Source: an uncultured cyanobacterium
GTDB taxonomy: Bacteria; Cyanobacteriota; Cyanobacteriia; Cyanobacteriales; Nostocaceae
Length of the DNA stretch: 40,004 nucleotides
Reading direction: 5' to 3'
NCBI GenBank assembly: GCA_903903925.1
Contig: CAIVAU010000006.1
Location: 1 to 40,004 of the forward strand
Shown: in pieces, positions 32,224 to 40,004 of the stretch
Numbering within the stretch: the first letter of the stretch is position 1
Layout: the number at the start of each line of letters is the position of its first letter
Notes under the pieces: generated by a model
Databases searched by the model: none
Told to the model about the DNA's origin: nothing
Seen by the model: only the letters and a program-made list of their open reading frames with translations
Program-made: the position numbers and the translations under genes

Positions 32224-34494
32224 GTGCAGGAAGATTTTCGGCTAATAGTTGATTTAGTGTCAGTTTTCGCCGTTGCAGCTTGTGGCGGGCTAGTAGCTTG
32301 CTTATTGCGACAACCTGTTTTACTAGGATATCTTATTGGTGGAATGATCATTGGACCAACTGGGCTGGGACTGATCAAAGAATTAATTCAAGTAGAAACG
32401 CTGGCTCAGTTCGGTGTTGCGCTGTTGTTATTTGCCTTAGGAGTTGAGTTTTCTTTAAATGAACTCAAAAAAGTTCAGGCGATCGCTCTTGGAGGAGGAT
32501 CAGCCCAGATTATCCTAACGATTCTGGCAACAGTTGCGGTGTGTGGGTTAACAGGAGCTTGGGGAAGCTTACCAGCTAAGGGTGTGTTTTTGGGGGGTAT
32601 TTTGTCTTTGTCTTCCACAGCAGTTGTCCTCAAGTGCTTAATGGAACGTAACGAAACAGAAACCTCCCACGGACAGGTGATGCTAGGGATTTTGGTGGTA
32701 CAGGATTTGGCGCTAGGATTGATGATTGCAGTCTTGCCCGCCCTTCACCAACCAGGGGAAGCAATTGGCATAGCAGTACTGACAGCACTGGTGCGGATTG
32801 GCTTATTTGCTGCAGGTGCAGTTGCAGCGGGGATTTGGCTGATACCGCCTTTGTTACGACTGCTAGCCCGCACCGAAAGCCGAGAGCTATTTCTATTAGG
32901 CGTGGTGGCGCTGTGTCTGGGTATAGCCTTGCTCACAGAGTCTTTGGGGCTGTCGATAGAGATGGGAGCGTTTGTTGCTGGGTTGATGATTTCAGAGGTG
33001 GAGTACGCTGACCAAACCCTAACTTACGTAGAGCCACTGCGAGATATCTTTGCTACTTTATTCTTTGCCTCCATTGGGATGTTAATCGACCCAGTGTTTT
33101 TGTGGAACAATCTGGGATTAATTCTAGGACTGGTAGCGTCAGTCTTTATTGGTAAATTTTTGATTATCACACCTATCGTAAAATTGTTTCATTACCCTTG
33201 GCGAACTGCGTTGATAGCCGGGCTAGGACTAGCTCAAATTGGGGAATTTTCCTTTGTTCTTGCGAGTGAGGGGCAAGCCCTGGGATTGGTGTCTCGGAAA
33301 GTATATTTACTGATTTTAGGGACAACAGCGGTAACATTAGTGCTGACTCCCTTCGTACTACGAGGAGTGCCAATTTTATTTGACTGGGTAGAATCAATCC
33401 CTTGGCTAAAGCCCTATTTAAGTGGGGAAGGTCAGCCCTTAGAAGTAGCCGAAGAACTCCCAAGAAAAGACCATGTGGTAGTGTGCGGCTATGGGCGAGT
33501 GGGACGTAATTTGGTGAAGTTATTGGTTTCTCACGACTTGCCCGTGGTAGTCATTGATCAATCGGAACGTATAATTCAGCAATTGCGGGAAGCTAAGGTT
33601 CCTTATGTATACGGAAATTGTGTGAGTCTTCATGTTTTAGAAACCGCTGGGCTAAACAGTGCAAGAGGAATGGCGATCGCACTTCCTGATCCCATGAGTA
33701 CCCGTCTTTGTCTCAAACGGGCTTTGGAATTGTTGCCTGAATTGAATGTCGTTGTTCGCGCCACCAACGATAAAAGTATTGAAGTGCTTTACCAACTAGG
33801 AGCACGGGAAGTTGTGCAACCAGAGTTCGAGGCTAGTTTGGAAATGGCAACGTACATCTTAACTGAGGTTGGCTTGTCACCGACTACGGTGCAACAGGAT
33901 ATGCAACAAATTCGCAATCATCACTATTTGGATCTGCGACCTGAGCAATCAGCATCTGAGGTGTCCCGTGATTTACAAAAAGTAACTCAAGAGATGAATA
34001 GTCGATGGTATAATATGCCATCTGGTTCACCCCTCATCGGTATGACCCTAGAACAAGCAGATATACGCTATTTAATCGGGGTGAGTTTGATGGCAATTCG
34101 CCGTGCAGAAGGCAAAGAAATAGATTATCCCGATGCTAATACCAAGTTAGAAGAGGGCGATCACCTACTGGTAGTGGGATCAGATGAGGAATTGGCGGCT
34201 TTGGATGAATTCGCACTAAGTAAGGCTGCTGTTCCTGGAGAAAACAGCGCTTGCCAGTGGGTACAAGTTAGCGCAGACTCTCGTCTGGTTGGTCAAACCC
34301 TTGCAGAGTTGGATATTCGCAACCAATATGGGGTACATATACAGGCAATTCGGCGAGATGGCAAGTTGATCCGCCTTCCTGATCAGAGTCTGAATTTACA
34401 AGTCCATGACCAAATGCTGTTGTGCGGTAGCTTACCTTTTTTGAATCAACTACAACATTTAGTGGGGAGTGGGGAGTCGGGAGTGGGAAATTAA
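32224..34494 (+). CDS. CPA2-family cation/proton antiporter with TrkA-N and two TrkA-C domains (KefB/YbaL-like)
   Basis: 756 residues. The first 400 form a Na+/H+-exchanger-type membrane domain of about 12 helices, with YLIGGMIIGPTGLGLI, LGILVVQDLALGLMIAVLPA and GLAQIGEFSFVLASEG. Then comes a TrkA-N/RCK nucleotide-binding domain (HVVVCGYGRVGRNLVKLL with the G-x-G-x-x-G motif and acidic VVVIDQ), and two RCK_C domains (about 590-660 and 680-745) that bind regulatory ligands. It exports K+ or Na+ in exchange for protons under NAD(H) or ligand control. The start is a GTG at 32224. The last residues, SGESGVGN, are encoded by GGGGAGTGGGGAGTC-type repeat DNA that has run into the gene end. Confidence 0.93.
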   Translation: MQEDFRLIVDLVSVFAVAACGGLVACLLRQPVLLGYLIGGMIIGPTGLGLIKELIQVETLAQFGVALLLFALGVEFSLNELKKVQAIALGGGSAQIILTILATVAVCGLTGAWGSLPAKGVFLGGILSLSSTAVVLKCLMERNETETSHGQVMLGILVVQDLALGLMIAVLPALHQPGEAIGIAVLTALVRIGLFAAGAVAAGIWLIPPLLRLLARTESRELFLLGVVALCLGIALLTESLGLSIEMGAFVAGLMISEVEYADQTLTYVEPLRDIFATLFFASIGMLIDPVFLWNNLGLILGLVASVFIGKFLIITPIVKLFHYPWRTALIAGLGLAQIGEFSFVLASEGQALGLVSRKVYLLILGTTAVTLVLTPFVLRGVPILFDWVESIPWLKPYLSGEGQPLEVAEELPRKDHVVVCGYGRVGRNLVKLLVSHDLPVVVIDQSERIIQQLREAKVPYVYGNCVSLHVLETAGLNSARGMAIALPDPMSTRLCLKRALELLPELNVVVRATNDKSIEVLYQLGAREVVQPEFEASLEMATYILTEVGLSPTTVQQDMQQIRNHHYLDLRPEQSASEVSRDLQKVTQEMNSRWYNMPSGSPLIGMTLEQADIRYLIGVSLMAIRRAEGKEIDYPDANTKLEEGDHLLVVGSDEELAALDEFALSKAAVPGENSACQWVQVSADSRLVGQTLAELDIRNQYGVHIQAIRRDGKLIRLPDQSLNLQVHDQMLLCGSLPFLNQLQHLVGSGESGVGN

Positions 34495-34527
34495 AACTCC
34501 TCACTTCTCACTCCTCACTCCTCACTT
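34465..34527. repeat. Inverted heptamer repeats between convergent genes
   Basis: GGGGAGTGGGGAGTCGGGAG faces CTCCTCACTTCTCACTCCTC across a short AT linker. The pair can form a stem between the ends of the antiporter gene and hfq and may serve both as a two-way terminator. Confidence 0.65.
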
Positions 34528-34732
34528 TAATATAGGCGATCGCCTGTTTCCAAACAGTTATTTGTTGACTATGTTCATCCACAACACAGACACAGTGGTG
34601 ATCTTGCCATAGAACTTTCCCAGTGACAAGATCACCTGTCAGTAGTTTTAATTCTGTTGGCACTGCTTTTTTTATGAGATTCTGCACTTGTCGTATGCTA
34701 GGCAATGACAGATCAAATTCAGTTGTAGACAT
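34508..34732 (-). CDS. hfq: Cyanobacterial Hfq (Sm-like protein)
   Basis: 74 residues. The sequence FDLSLPSIRQVQNLIKKAVP, then ELKLLTGDLVTGKVLWQD and VDEHSQQITVWKQAIAYIKV is the cyanobacterial Hfq pattern: an N-terminal helix, Sm1 with TGD..xGKVLWQD, and an Sm2 half without the KH motif of enterobacterial Hfq. From published work, cyanobacterial Hfq binds RNA poorly. In Synechocystis it acts with the type IV pilus ATPase PilB in motility and DNA uptake; in Anabaena it affects nitrogen regulation. It is divergent from dapF, a neighbourhood I recall from other cyanobacteria. Confidence 0.93.
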   Translation of the reverse strand: MSTTEFDLSLPSIRQVQNLIKKAVPTELKLLTGDLVTGKVLWQDHHCVCVVDEHSQQITVWKQAIAYIKVRSEE

Positions 34733-34867
34733 TTTTTGTCCGTTGTTAGTGGTTAGTGGTTAGTGGTTAGTAGTTAGTGGTTAGTGGTATTTTTATAACT
34801 AATATCCAAACACCTAACAACTAACACCTAACAACTAACAATTCCTTGATAATTCATCCTTGGAAAA
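34733..34867. promoter_or_regulatory. hfq-dapF divergent promoter region with heptamer repeats
   Basis: TTAGTGG units (34746-34787) and ACCTAACAACTAAC units (34810-34841) face each other in inverted orientation around an AT-rich centre. Both promoters must lie here. The inverted tracts could form a hairpin in the 5' end of either transcript. Confidence 0.55.
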
Positions 34868-35719
34868 ATGGCAATCGAATTTACTAAGTATCACGGTTTG
34901 GGCAATGACTTCATCCTGATTGACAATCGCTCCTCATCACACCCTGTGTTGACACCAGAGCAAGCAGTGAAGTTGTGCGATCGCCACTTTGGCATTGGTG
35001 CAGATGGTGTCATTTTTGCTTTGCCTGGAGAAAATAACAATGATTACTCCATGCGGATTTTTAATTCCGATGGTTCAGAACCAGAAATGTGCGGCAATGG
35101 TATTCGCTGTTTGGCAGCTTTTCTAGCCGATTTAGAGGGATCTCACTCCCCAATCACCTATCGCATTCATACACTTGGAGGTGTCATCACACCTCAACTA
35201 ATGCCACATGGTCAAGTTAAGGTGGATATGGGCATCCCCAAGCTTCTTGCAGGGGAAATACCCACCACCCTTTGCCCAGCCAACGAAAAAGTGATCGATT
35301 TCCCACTAGAAGTGGCACTTAAATCTTGGGAAGTCACTTGTGTAAGTATGGGAAATCCTCACTGTATTACTTTTGTAGAAGATGTCGCATCAATTCCCTT
35401 AGAAGTCATAGGGCCACAGTTTGAGCATCACCCAGCTTTTCCGAAACGCATAAATACCGAATTTATTCAAGTCGTGGATCGCAACTATCTAAAAATGCGA
35501 GTATGGGAACGCGGTGCTGGGATCACATTAGCTTGTGGTACTGGTGCTTGTGCATCATTAGTGGCTGGTGTGTTGACAGGGAGATGCGATCGTGCTGCTA
35601 CTGTGGAACTCCCTGGTGGTTGTCTGCAGATTGAATGGTCAGAAATTGACCAACATCTTTATATGAGTGGCCCTGCTGAGCGAGTTTTTATCGGCAATAT
35701 TACCTCTAAACATAACTGA
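34868..35719 (+). CDS. dapF: Diaminopimelate epimerase
   Basis: 283 residues. It converts LL- to meso-diaminopimelate, the last-but-one step of lysine synthesis and a peptidoglycan precursor. Both catalytic cysteines are present: Cys75 in [11 protein letters not shown] and Cys223 in [10 protein letters not shown]. The N terminus [16 protein letters not shown] and [11 protein letters not shown] are family signatures. Length and motifs are complete. It is a single-gene unit divergent from hfq. Confidence 0.97.
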   Translation: MAIEFTKYHGLGNDFILIDNRSSSHPVLTPEQAVKLCDRHFGIGADGVIFALPGENNNDYSMRIFNSDGSEPEMCGNGIRCLAAFLADLEGSHSPITYRIHTLGGVITPQLMPHGQVKVDMGIPKLLAGEIPTTLCPANEKVIDFPLEVALKSWEVTCVSMGNPHCITFVEDVASIPLEVIGPQFEHHPAFPKRINTEFIQVVDRNYLKMRVWERGAGITLACGTGACASLVAGVLTGRCDRAATVELPGGCLQIEWSEIDQHLYMSGPAERVFIGNITSKHN

Positions 35720-35808
35720 ATATTAATGCCCAACGTGCTAAACATGTACTCTGGGAGCGTGATTTGAACGAGGAAGGCAGTATTCCACCAGGTTTTGCAG
35801 TTGGTTAG
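35716..35808 (+). pseudogene. Short C-terminal gene remnant
   Basis: Right after dapF, an open frame without a start codon reads AQRAKHVLWERDLNEEG then SIPPGFAVG and stops at 35806-35808. It looks like the end of a real protein rather than random DNA, with an in-frame stop just upstream. I do not recognise the parent protein. It suggests a deletion or rearrangement between dapF and the HNH gene. Confidence 0.35.
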
Positions 35809-35828
35809 ATGTCGATGATCAATTGCGA

Positions 35829-36248
35829 TCAACTTGGTGGATGCCAACCCGCTTTAACCCAATTTTTACGCACAGTAACAGCTAAACTATTATTTAATTT
35901 CAACGTCCTGACTGTACCACGACCACAGGGAGTTAGTCCGATAATTTCCGTTCCCTCTGAACTCCAAGTAAAATGTTCTTGCCACCGTTGTTGACGAGGA
36001 TTAAATAGAGAAACTATTTCGCCAGATTGAGTATCTAAACCCGCAGTTTGTGTCCATTTGTATTGATTACATAATTCACAAGCTAGACACAGATTATCTT
36101 CTGTATCGTCTCCTCCTTTAGCTAAAGGCTCGATATGGTCAATTTGCAATCTGCCCATAATATAATCTTGATGACTCAGGCAATATTCACAGCGATTTTC
36201 TGCCCGTTGTCTAACCCTTTGACGTATTGTTTCAGATAGAGAACTCAT
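35829..36248 (-). CDS. HNH endonuclease
   Basis: 139 residues. The HNH core is clear: CEYC (zinc knuckle, residues 20-23), LQIDHIEPLAKGGDDTEDNL with the catalytic His region, then CLACELCNQYK. The second half (SLFNPRQQRWQEHFTW and on) is the conserved tail of a cyanobacterial HNH family. It presumably nicks or cuts DNA; the target is unknown. Its ATG overlaps the stop of the upstream gene (ATGA), so the pair is co-translated. It is not near the cas genes and no methylase is adjacent, so it is not an obvious restriction enzyme. Confidence 0.9.
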   Translation of the reverse strand: MSSLSETIRQRVRQRAENRCEYCLSHQDYIMGRLQIDHIEPLAKGGDDTEDNLCLACELCNQYKWTQTAGLDTQSGEIVSLFNPRQQRWQEHFTWSSEGTEIIGLTPCGRGTVRTLKLNNSLAVTVRKNWVKAGWHPPS

Positions 36249-36640
36249 GGTGATAAAGGAGTTCTTATTCCTCGCCTAACTGCTTCAGCTAAACCTTCTG
36301 ATTTTCTTAATTGTCCGATTTGATAAATTGACATTAAAATTAATAGTTCGTGGCCTTCTGCTGCTGTCAAGCCACTATTTTTTCCTTTAGCTTGCAGATC
36401 TCCTAGACGTTGATTTTGAACTGCATCCATTTTTAAATTAGCTAATTCTAGAACTTCCTGATCGGGAACATCGGCAATTGTTGAATGAATACTCATTTCT
36501 GATAGGTTCTCTAAGGTAGGCAATACTATTTCTAGAGTGTCAACTAAAACCTCAGATACCCCTCGCGCTGTCGCTTCTCCAAGACGTTGGATAGATGCAA
36601 CTAAACTTTCGGGTAAGTTGATAGTTATGGGAATAGTCAT
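36245..36640 (-). CDS. Conserved partner protein of the HNH nuclease
   Basis: About 131 residues from the ATG at 36640. It begins MTIPITINLPESLVASIQRL, which resembles the strand-helix start of ribbon-helix-helix proteins, and continues as charged helices (LENLSEMSIHSTIADVPDQE, LGDLQAKGKNSGLTAAEGHE). The overlap with the HNH gene and the possible DNA-binding N terminus suggest a regulator or antitoxin-like partner, but the protein is longer than usual antitoxins. Function not established. The frame is open to 36682; the ATG at 36640 was chosen because it starts the conserved-looking domain. Confidence 0.7.
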   Translation of the reverse strand: MTIPITINLPESLVASIQRLGEATARGVSEVLVDTLEIVLPTLENLSEMSIHSTIADVPDQEVLELANLKMDAVQNQRLGDLQAKGKNSGLTAAEGHELLILMSIYQIGQLRKSEGLAEAVRRGIRTPLSP

Positions 36641-36682
36641 AGAAATAAAATGTTTTGTCTCTATTCTAGAATATGGATACAT

Positions 36683-37293
36683 GACCAGCCGACTTGAGAT
36701 GCCAATATCCTGTAAAAATTCCAGCAGTTTACCTTTTGTGCACCTTGCTCACCTTTTTATTTTCTTCTGCTACACCGGATTATTGAGCCAATACGACTAA
36801 ACTTTGTTAAATAGTAAGTGTTGAAGTGGAAATAATATCACCTAGTGGAAGCCTGAGAATGCAGTTGCAGAGGCTATGGATTTGGTAATTTACCAGATCC
36901 ATATAGGACTCCTATTTGATTTTTGAAAAAACCAAGCTGGCTAGAAGCTTGTTCTATAAGGGTTTAATTCTCAGTATACTGAGCAAGATTCAAGTAGGAG
37001 TCTTATAGCTTCTTGATCTGTGTTAAGGCCCACTCAATCTGAACAGCGATAACCACCAACATTACCATCACACGGTACAATTAGAGCGATCAGATTAGCA
37101 GCGCAAGCATTTGCTCTGTTACAAGTGGTTCATCCGATTGGGTGAATACGATGTCTCTCTCTACAATATACCCTGAATGAGAAGGCAACTTTTCAGGAAA
37201 GTTGGCGGTTATCCCAATACCGGAAAAACTGCACACGTAGCCTATTATTGCCTTTCGTGATCAATCAGTTGCTTGTCTATAAAAGGTCGAAAA
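36683..37293. other. Intergenic region with a MITE-like element
   Basis: About 600 bases, no gene. It contains a near-perfect hairpin (GGATTTGGTAA and complement, 36878-36900) directly before a 106-bp element with 18-bp terminal inverted repeats (36902-37007). The rest is AT-rich; the promoter of the kinase at 37294 should be near its right end. Confidence 0.6.
36902..37007. mobile_element. MITE-like element with 18-bp terminal inverted repeats
   Basis: The left end TATAGGACTCCTATTTGA (36902-36919) and right end (complement of 36990-37007, TATAAGACTCCTACTTGA) match at 16 of 18 positions. Both ends carry TA, the target dinucleotide of IS630/Tc1-mariner elements. At 106 bp it cannot encode a transposase, so it would be a non-autonomous element. 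A related single end lies at 30879-30896. Confidence 0.6.
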
Positions 37294-39777
37294 GTGGATG
37301 AAACTGTGAAAGCGCTGCATAAACCAGATTCTCAACCGGGAATATCACCTCTGCTGGAAAAAATCGCTGCCAACTTACCGGGAATGTTTTTCCAATTTCT
37401 TCAGCGGCAGGATGGTTCCCAGTCTCTCCTTTACGCCAGTTCTGGATGTCAAGATTTGTGTGAATTAGAACCAGAAGTTGTGCAAAGAGATTGTAAGATA
37501 CTATCGCAACTGATTCATCCGCAGGATATCAAAGCCTTTGAAGAATCTGTTGCTACTTCTTGTGTCCAGATTGAATCTTGGCGTTGGGAAGGTCGCATCA
37601 TTACTCCCAGTGGCAAACTCAAGTGGGTTCAAGGTACTGCTTCCCCAGAACGACAAGGAAGCGATGTCATTTGGGTTGGTTTATTCACGGATATTACAGA
37701 CCAAAAAATAGCAGATGAAAAATTGCGAGAGAGTGAGGCAAGGTATAAAGCAATTTTAGATGCTATTCCTGATTTAATGTTTCGCATCAGCCGCAATGGT
37801 GAGTATCTAGATTGCAAAGGTGAGGGAGCAAATCTTGACATTTCTCATAATGAGATAGTTGGTAAAAATTTGCAGGATGTATTGCCTCCTGATGCAGCAC
37901 TTACCAGCCTTGCAGCGATCGCAAAAACTCTCGATTCAAGAACTTTACAAACTTGTGAGTATCAGCTACCAACTTATGAAGGAATGCGAGATTACGAGTC
38001 GCGGTTGGTACTCAGTGGACAAGATGAAGTGTTAGCAATTGTCCAAGATATCACTGAGCGCAAGCAAGCACAACTAGCATTGCGCGAGTACGGGGAAAAG
38101 TTTTCTAAAGCTTTTCGTTGTAGTCCCATCCCAATTACTATCCTAAAATTTAAAGATGGGCGCTACGTCGATGTTAATGATGCATTTGTTCAGATCAGCG
38201 GCTTTTCTCGGGAAGAAGTGATTGGTCGTACTCCTAGGGAGTTGAATCTTTGGCGTAACTCCTCTCTTGGGACTAAAATGCACGAGATGTTGCAGGACGA
38301 GGGATTTATTCGTCATTTAGAAACTGAGTTTTACACAAAGTCGGGTGATCCCAGAGTCGTCCTGTTTTCTGCCGAGATGATTCACATTGGTGGAGAACCT
38401 TGCGTACTTTGTGTGATTAATGACATCACAAAACGTCAGCAGGCGGAAGAATTACTCCGCCTTTCTGCAAAACGCGATCGCTTGTTGGCAGAAACACTGA
38501 AGAGAATTCGGCACTCACTCGATTTGGATCAAGTTCTCAACACTACGGTCAACGAAGTCCGGCAATTTTTACAAGCAGACCGAGTTTTTATCGCTTTAAG
38601 GGATATCAATACTCAATCCAGAATTCTTGCTGAATCAGTAGATCCTCTATACCCATCCGTCTTGAACTGGAAACCTGAACATGAAACTTATCTTCTAGAG
38701 TTGAATCAACTACTAACAATCGATTGTGTGCGAGTCGTAGAAGATATCACGCAAATAGAAGCATCCCCACAGTTGACTGCACTTTATCAAGAATTCCACA
38801 CGAGAGCTACCTTGGCTGTACCTATTATCCTCAACAAGGAATTGTTTGGTGCGTTGATTGCTAACCAATGCTGCGGACCGCACCATTGGCAGCCAATGGA
38901 AATTGATTTGCTTCAGCAGATGTCAGAACAGGTGGCGATCGCCATTCAACAAGCGCAACTCTACCAAGAATTGGCACAACTTAATTCTAATCTAGAACGT
39001 CAGGTAGAAGAGCGCACAGCACAACTACAGCAGAAAATGCAGGAGATCCAAGAACTGAATCGGGTTAAAGATGTTGTTTTGCACACGGTTTCCCATGATT
39101 TACGGACTTCAGTGATGGGCAGTTTAATGGTGTTAAATAATTTACTGGGTGAAAAATTGGGAGATAACGAGAATTCCCCCCTCCTCCTCCCCATATCTCG
39201 TTCCATCATAGAGCGAATGATTCAGGGCAATGACCGTCAACTAACGATGATTGACTCATTACTAGCAATTCATGCCAGCGTTGAACAAGGAGTTGTCCTC
39301 CATCATGAAGTTATAAACCTTAGCACACTGCTGTCAGGAATTATTAAAGATTTGTCACAAGTACTAGCACAAAATCAAGCGATAGTCAACAACTTGATTC
39401 CGCTTGATTTACCATTAGTCAGTGCTGATCCAACGCAGTTACAGAAAGTTTTCGTGAACTTGTTTACTCAAAGCTTGCACAACAATCCACCGGGATTAAA
39501 CTTTACCCTGAAAGCTACAGTTGAGAAGGCAATGATTCGGATTGACATTCAAGATAATGGTGTCGGGATGAGCAAGTTAGAGTGCGATCGCCTCTTCGAT
39601 TTGTACGTACGCAATCCACAAGAGCGATGTTCAACAAACATTGGCTTAAAAATGTTTCTTTGTCGGCAAATTATTCACGCACATGGCGGTGAAATGGGTG
39701 TGATCAGCAGTAATCGCAAGCGCGGGTTAACCTTCTGGGTTACAATACCTGTGGCAGGAGTCACTCCTGAATCCTGA
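37294..39777 (+). CDS. Multi-PAS, GAF sensor histidine kinase
   Basis: About 827 residues, cytoplasmic. There are three PAS domains (roughly 15-140 with a PAC end ITPSGKLKWVQGTASPERQG, 145-265, and 270-390 with FSKAFRCSPIPITILKFKDG), then a GAF domain (about 395-560), a coiled coil (LNSNLERQVEERTAQLQQKM) and HisKA with LHTVSHDLRTSVMGSL. The ATPase domain shows DIQDNGVGM and GLKMFLCRQIIHAHGG, but the N box is poor (FVNLFTQSLHNN), so ATP binding may be weak. The GAF lacks the Cys-His bilin site, so it is not a photoreceptor by this test. The start is a GTG at 37294 with AAGG about 8 bases upstream; a TTG at 37273 is in frame. No response regulator is next to it in the window. Confidence 0.88.
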   Translation: MDETVKALHKPDSQPGISPLLEKIAANLPGMFFQFLQRQDGSQSLLYASSGCQDLCELEPEVVQRDCKILSQLIHPQDIKAFEESVATSCVQIESWRWEGRIITPSGKLKWVQGTASPERQGSDVIWVGLFTDITDQKIADEKLRESEARYKAILDAIPDLMFRISRNGEYLDCKGEGANLDISHNEIVGKNLQDVLPPDAALTSLAAIAKTLDSRTLQTCEYQLPTYEGMRDYESRLVLSGQDEVLAIVQDITERKQAQLALREYGEKFSKAFRCSPIPITILKFKDGRYVDVNDAFVQISGFSREEVIGRTPRELNLWRNSSLGTKMHEMLQDEGFIRHLETEFYTKSGDPRVVLFSAEMIHIGGEPCVLCVINDITKRQQAEELLRLSAKRDRLLAETLKRIRHSLDLDQVLNTTVNEVRQFLQADRVFIALRDINTQSRILAESVDPLYPSVLNWKPEHETYLLELNQLLTIDCVRVVEDITQIEASPQLTALYQEFHTRATLAVPIILNKELFGALIANQCCGPHHWQPMEIDLLQQMSEQVAIAIQQAQLYQELAQLNSNLERQVEERTAQLQQKMQEIQELNRVKDVVLHTVSHDLRTSVMGSLMVLNNLLGEKLGDNENSPLLLPISRSIIERMIQGNDRQLTMIDSLLAIHASVEQGVVLHHEVINLSTLLSGIIKDLSQVLAQNQAIVNNLIPLDLPLVSADPTQLQKVFVNLFTQSLHNNPPGLNFTLKATVEKAMIRIDIQDNGVGMSKLECDRLFDLYVRNPQERCSTNIGLKMFLCRQIIHAHGGEMGVISSNRKRGLTFWVTIPVAGVTPES

Positions 39778-39837
39778 CTCCTGAATCCTGAATCCTAACT
39801 CCTGACTCCTGACTCCCGACTCCTGACTCCTGACTAC
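39767..39837. repeat. ACTCCTG heptamer tandem repeats
   Basis: About ten tandem units of CTGACTC/CTGAATC type begin within the last codons of the kinase gene and extend past its stop. The same heptamers occur at 27600-27620 and 29263-29279. Confidence 0.85.
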
Positions 39838-39860
39838 AATGTAAGGAGGGAAAGGCACTT

Positions 39861-40004
39861 ATGAAGAAGGCAAACACCTTCCTTGCTATGGGAAAATTTG
39901 GTCAGAGGTTGAAGGCTAGTGTGTTGAGAACATTGCGGAAGTATTGGAGAAAAGCCAATGCTTTTGTCAGGTCGCTTATAGGTGAGGCAATCACTCTTGA
40001 ATAC
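39861..40004 (+). CDS. Partial hypothetical protein (N-terminal part)
   Basis: 48 codons run off the right edge from an ATG with a strong AAGGAGG box about 11 bases upstream. The start MKKANTFLAMGKFGQRLKAS is basic, with another basic stretch LRKYWRKANAFVRSL. No family recognised. The ribosome-binding site is the main support. Confidence 0.55.
   Translation, partial: MKKANTFLAMGKFGQRLKASVLRTLRKYWRKANAFVRSLIGEAITLEY

Noticed and set aside
35749..35808. Possible tRNA: GGGAGCGTGATTTGAAC resembles the complement of a tRNA 3' end, and GTTGGTTAGA resembles a D-arm
   Set aside because: The two pieces are on opposite strands and no cloverleaf can be drawn. The stretch reads better as a protein C terminus.
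38500..38970. Second cyanobacteriochrome GAF in the large kinase at 37294
   Set aside because: The GAF fold is there, but the Cys-His attachment site and the DXCF motif are both missing, so bilin binding is not supported.

Overview
The window looks like chromosome of a filamentous, probably heterocyst-forming, cyanobacterium of the Nostocales type. The signs are frequent GCGATCGC (HIP1) octamers, heptameric short tandem repeats between genes (ACTCCTG, TTAGTGG and similar), a cyanobacterial-type Hfq next to dapF, a bilin-binding GAF kinase with an Rcp-type response regulator, and a Ser/Thr kinase fused to an RDD domain. No tRNA, rRNA or intact transposase gene was seen. All family calls come from reading motifs by eye; no database search was run.

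Layout. 1-2.3 kb: the end of a partial gene, a secreted protein of unknown function and a small exported molybdopterin-fold protein. 2.3-12.9 kb: a complete type I CRISPR-Cas locus of the Myxan (DevTRS-like) kind, all on the minus strand: cas6, cas3, cas8, cas7, cas5, a cas4-cas1 fusion, cas2, a leader, then 19 repeats with 18 spacers. 13-16.6 kb: thioredoxin, D-Ala-D-Ala ligase, a membrane protein, two tandem candidate small RNAs with terminators, and an ArsR-type regulator. 16.6-20.5 kb: a light-signalling operon (DXCF cyanobacteriochrome kinase, Rcp-like receiver, hybrid kinase). 20.5-25.9 kb: small, secreted and peptidoglycan-binding proteins, then a kinase-RDD plus RDD gene pair flanked by a 131-bp direct repeat, and an orphan antitoxin-like gene. 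25.9-32.2 kb: a mechanosensitive-type membrane protein and three paralogous FG-GAP/VCBS-like repeat proteins separated by repeat-rich DNA. 32.2-40 kb: a KefB-type antiporter, hfq, dapF, an HNH nuclease with a partner gene, a MITE-like element, a multi-PAS/GAF histidine kinase and the start of one more gene.

The most interesting signal is inside the CRISPR-Cas locus. At least six diverged copies of the CRISPR repeat lie outside the array, all oriented as in the array: three in the presumed cas6 leader, two between cas6 and cas3, and one just before cas4-cas1. Most keep the hairpin-plus-UUGAGCA handle that Cas6 should recognise, in one case through paired stem changes. The two between cas6 and cas3 are exactly one spacer apart (39 nt), and that spacer resembles the first codons of cas3. 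The one before cas4-cas1 can base-pair with the cas4-cas1 ribosome-binding site. Together they suggest that the operon regulates itself through its own crRNA machinery: by Cas6 cutting its own mRNA, by crRNA-like guides of the CreR/CreA kind, or both. This is inference from sequence and untested.
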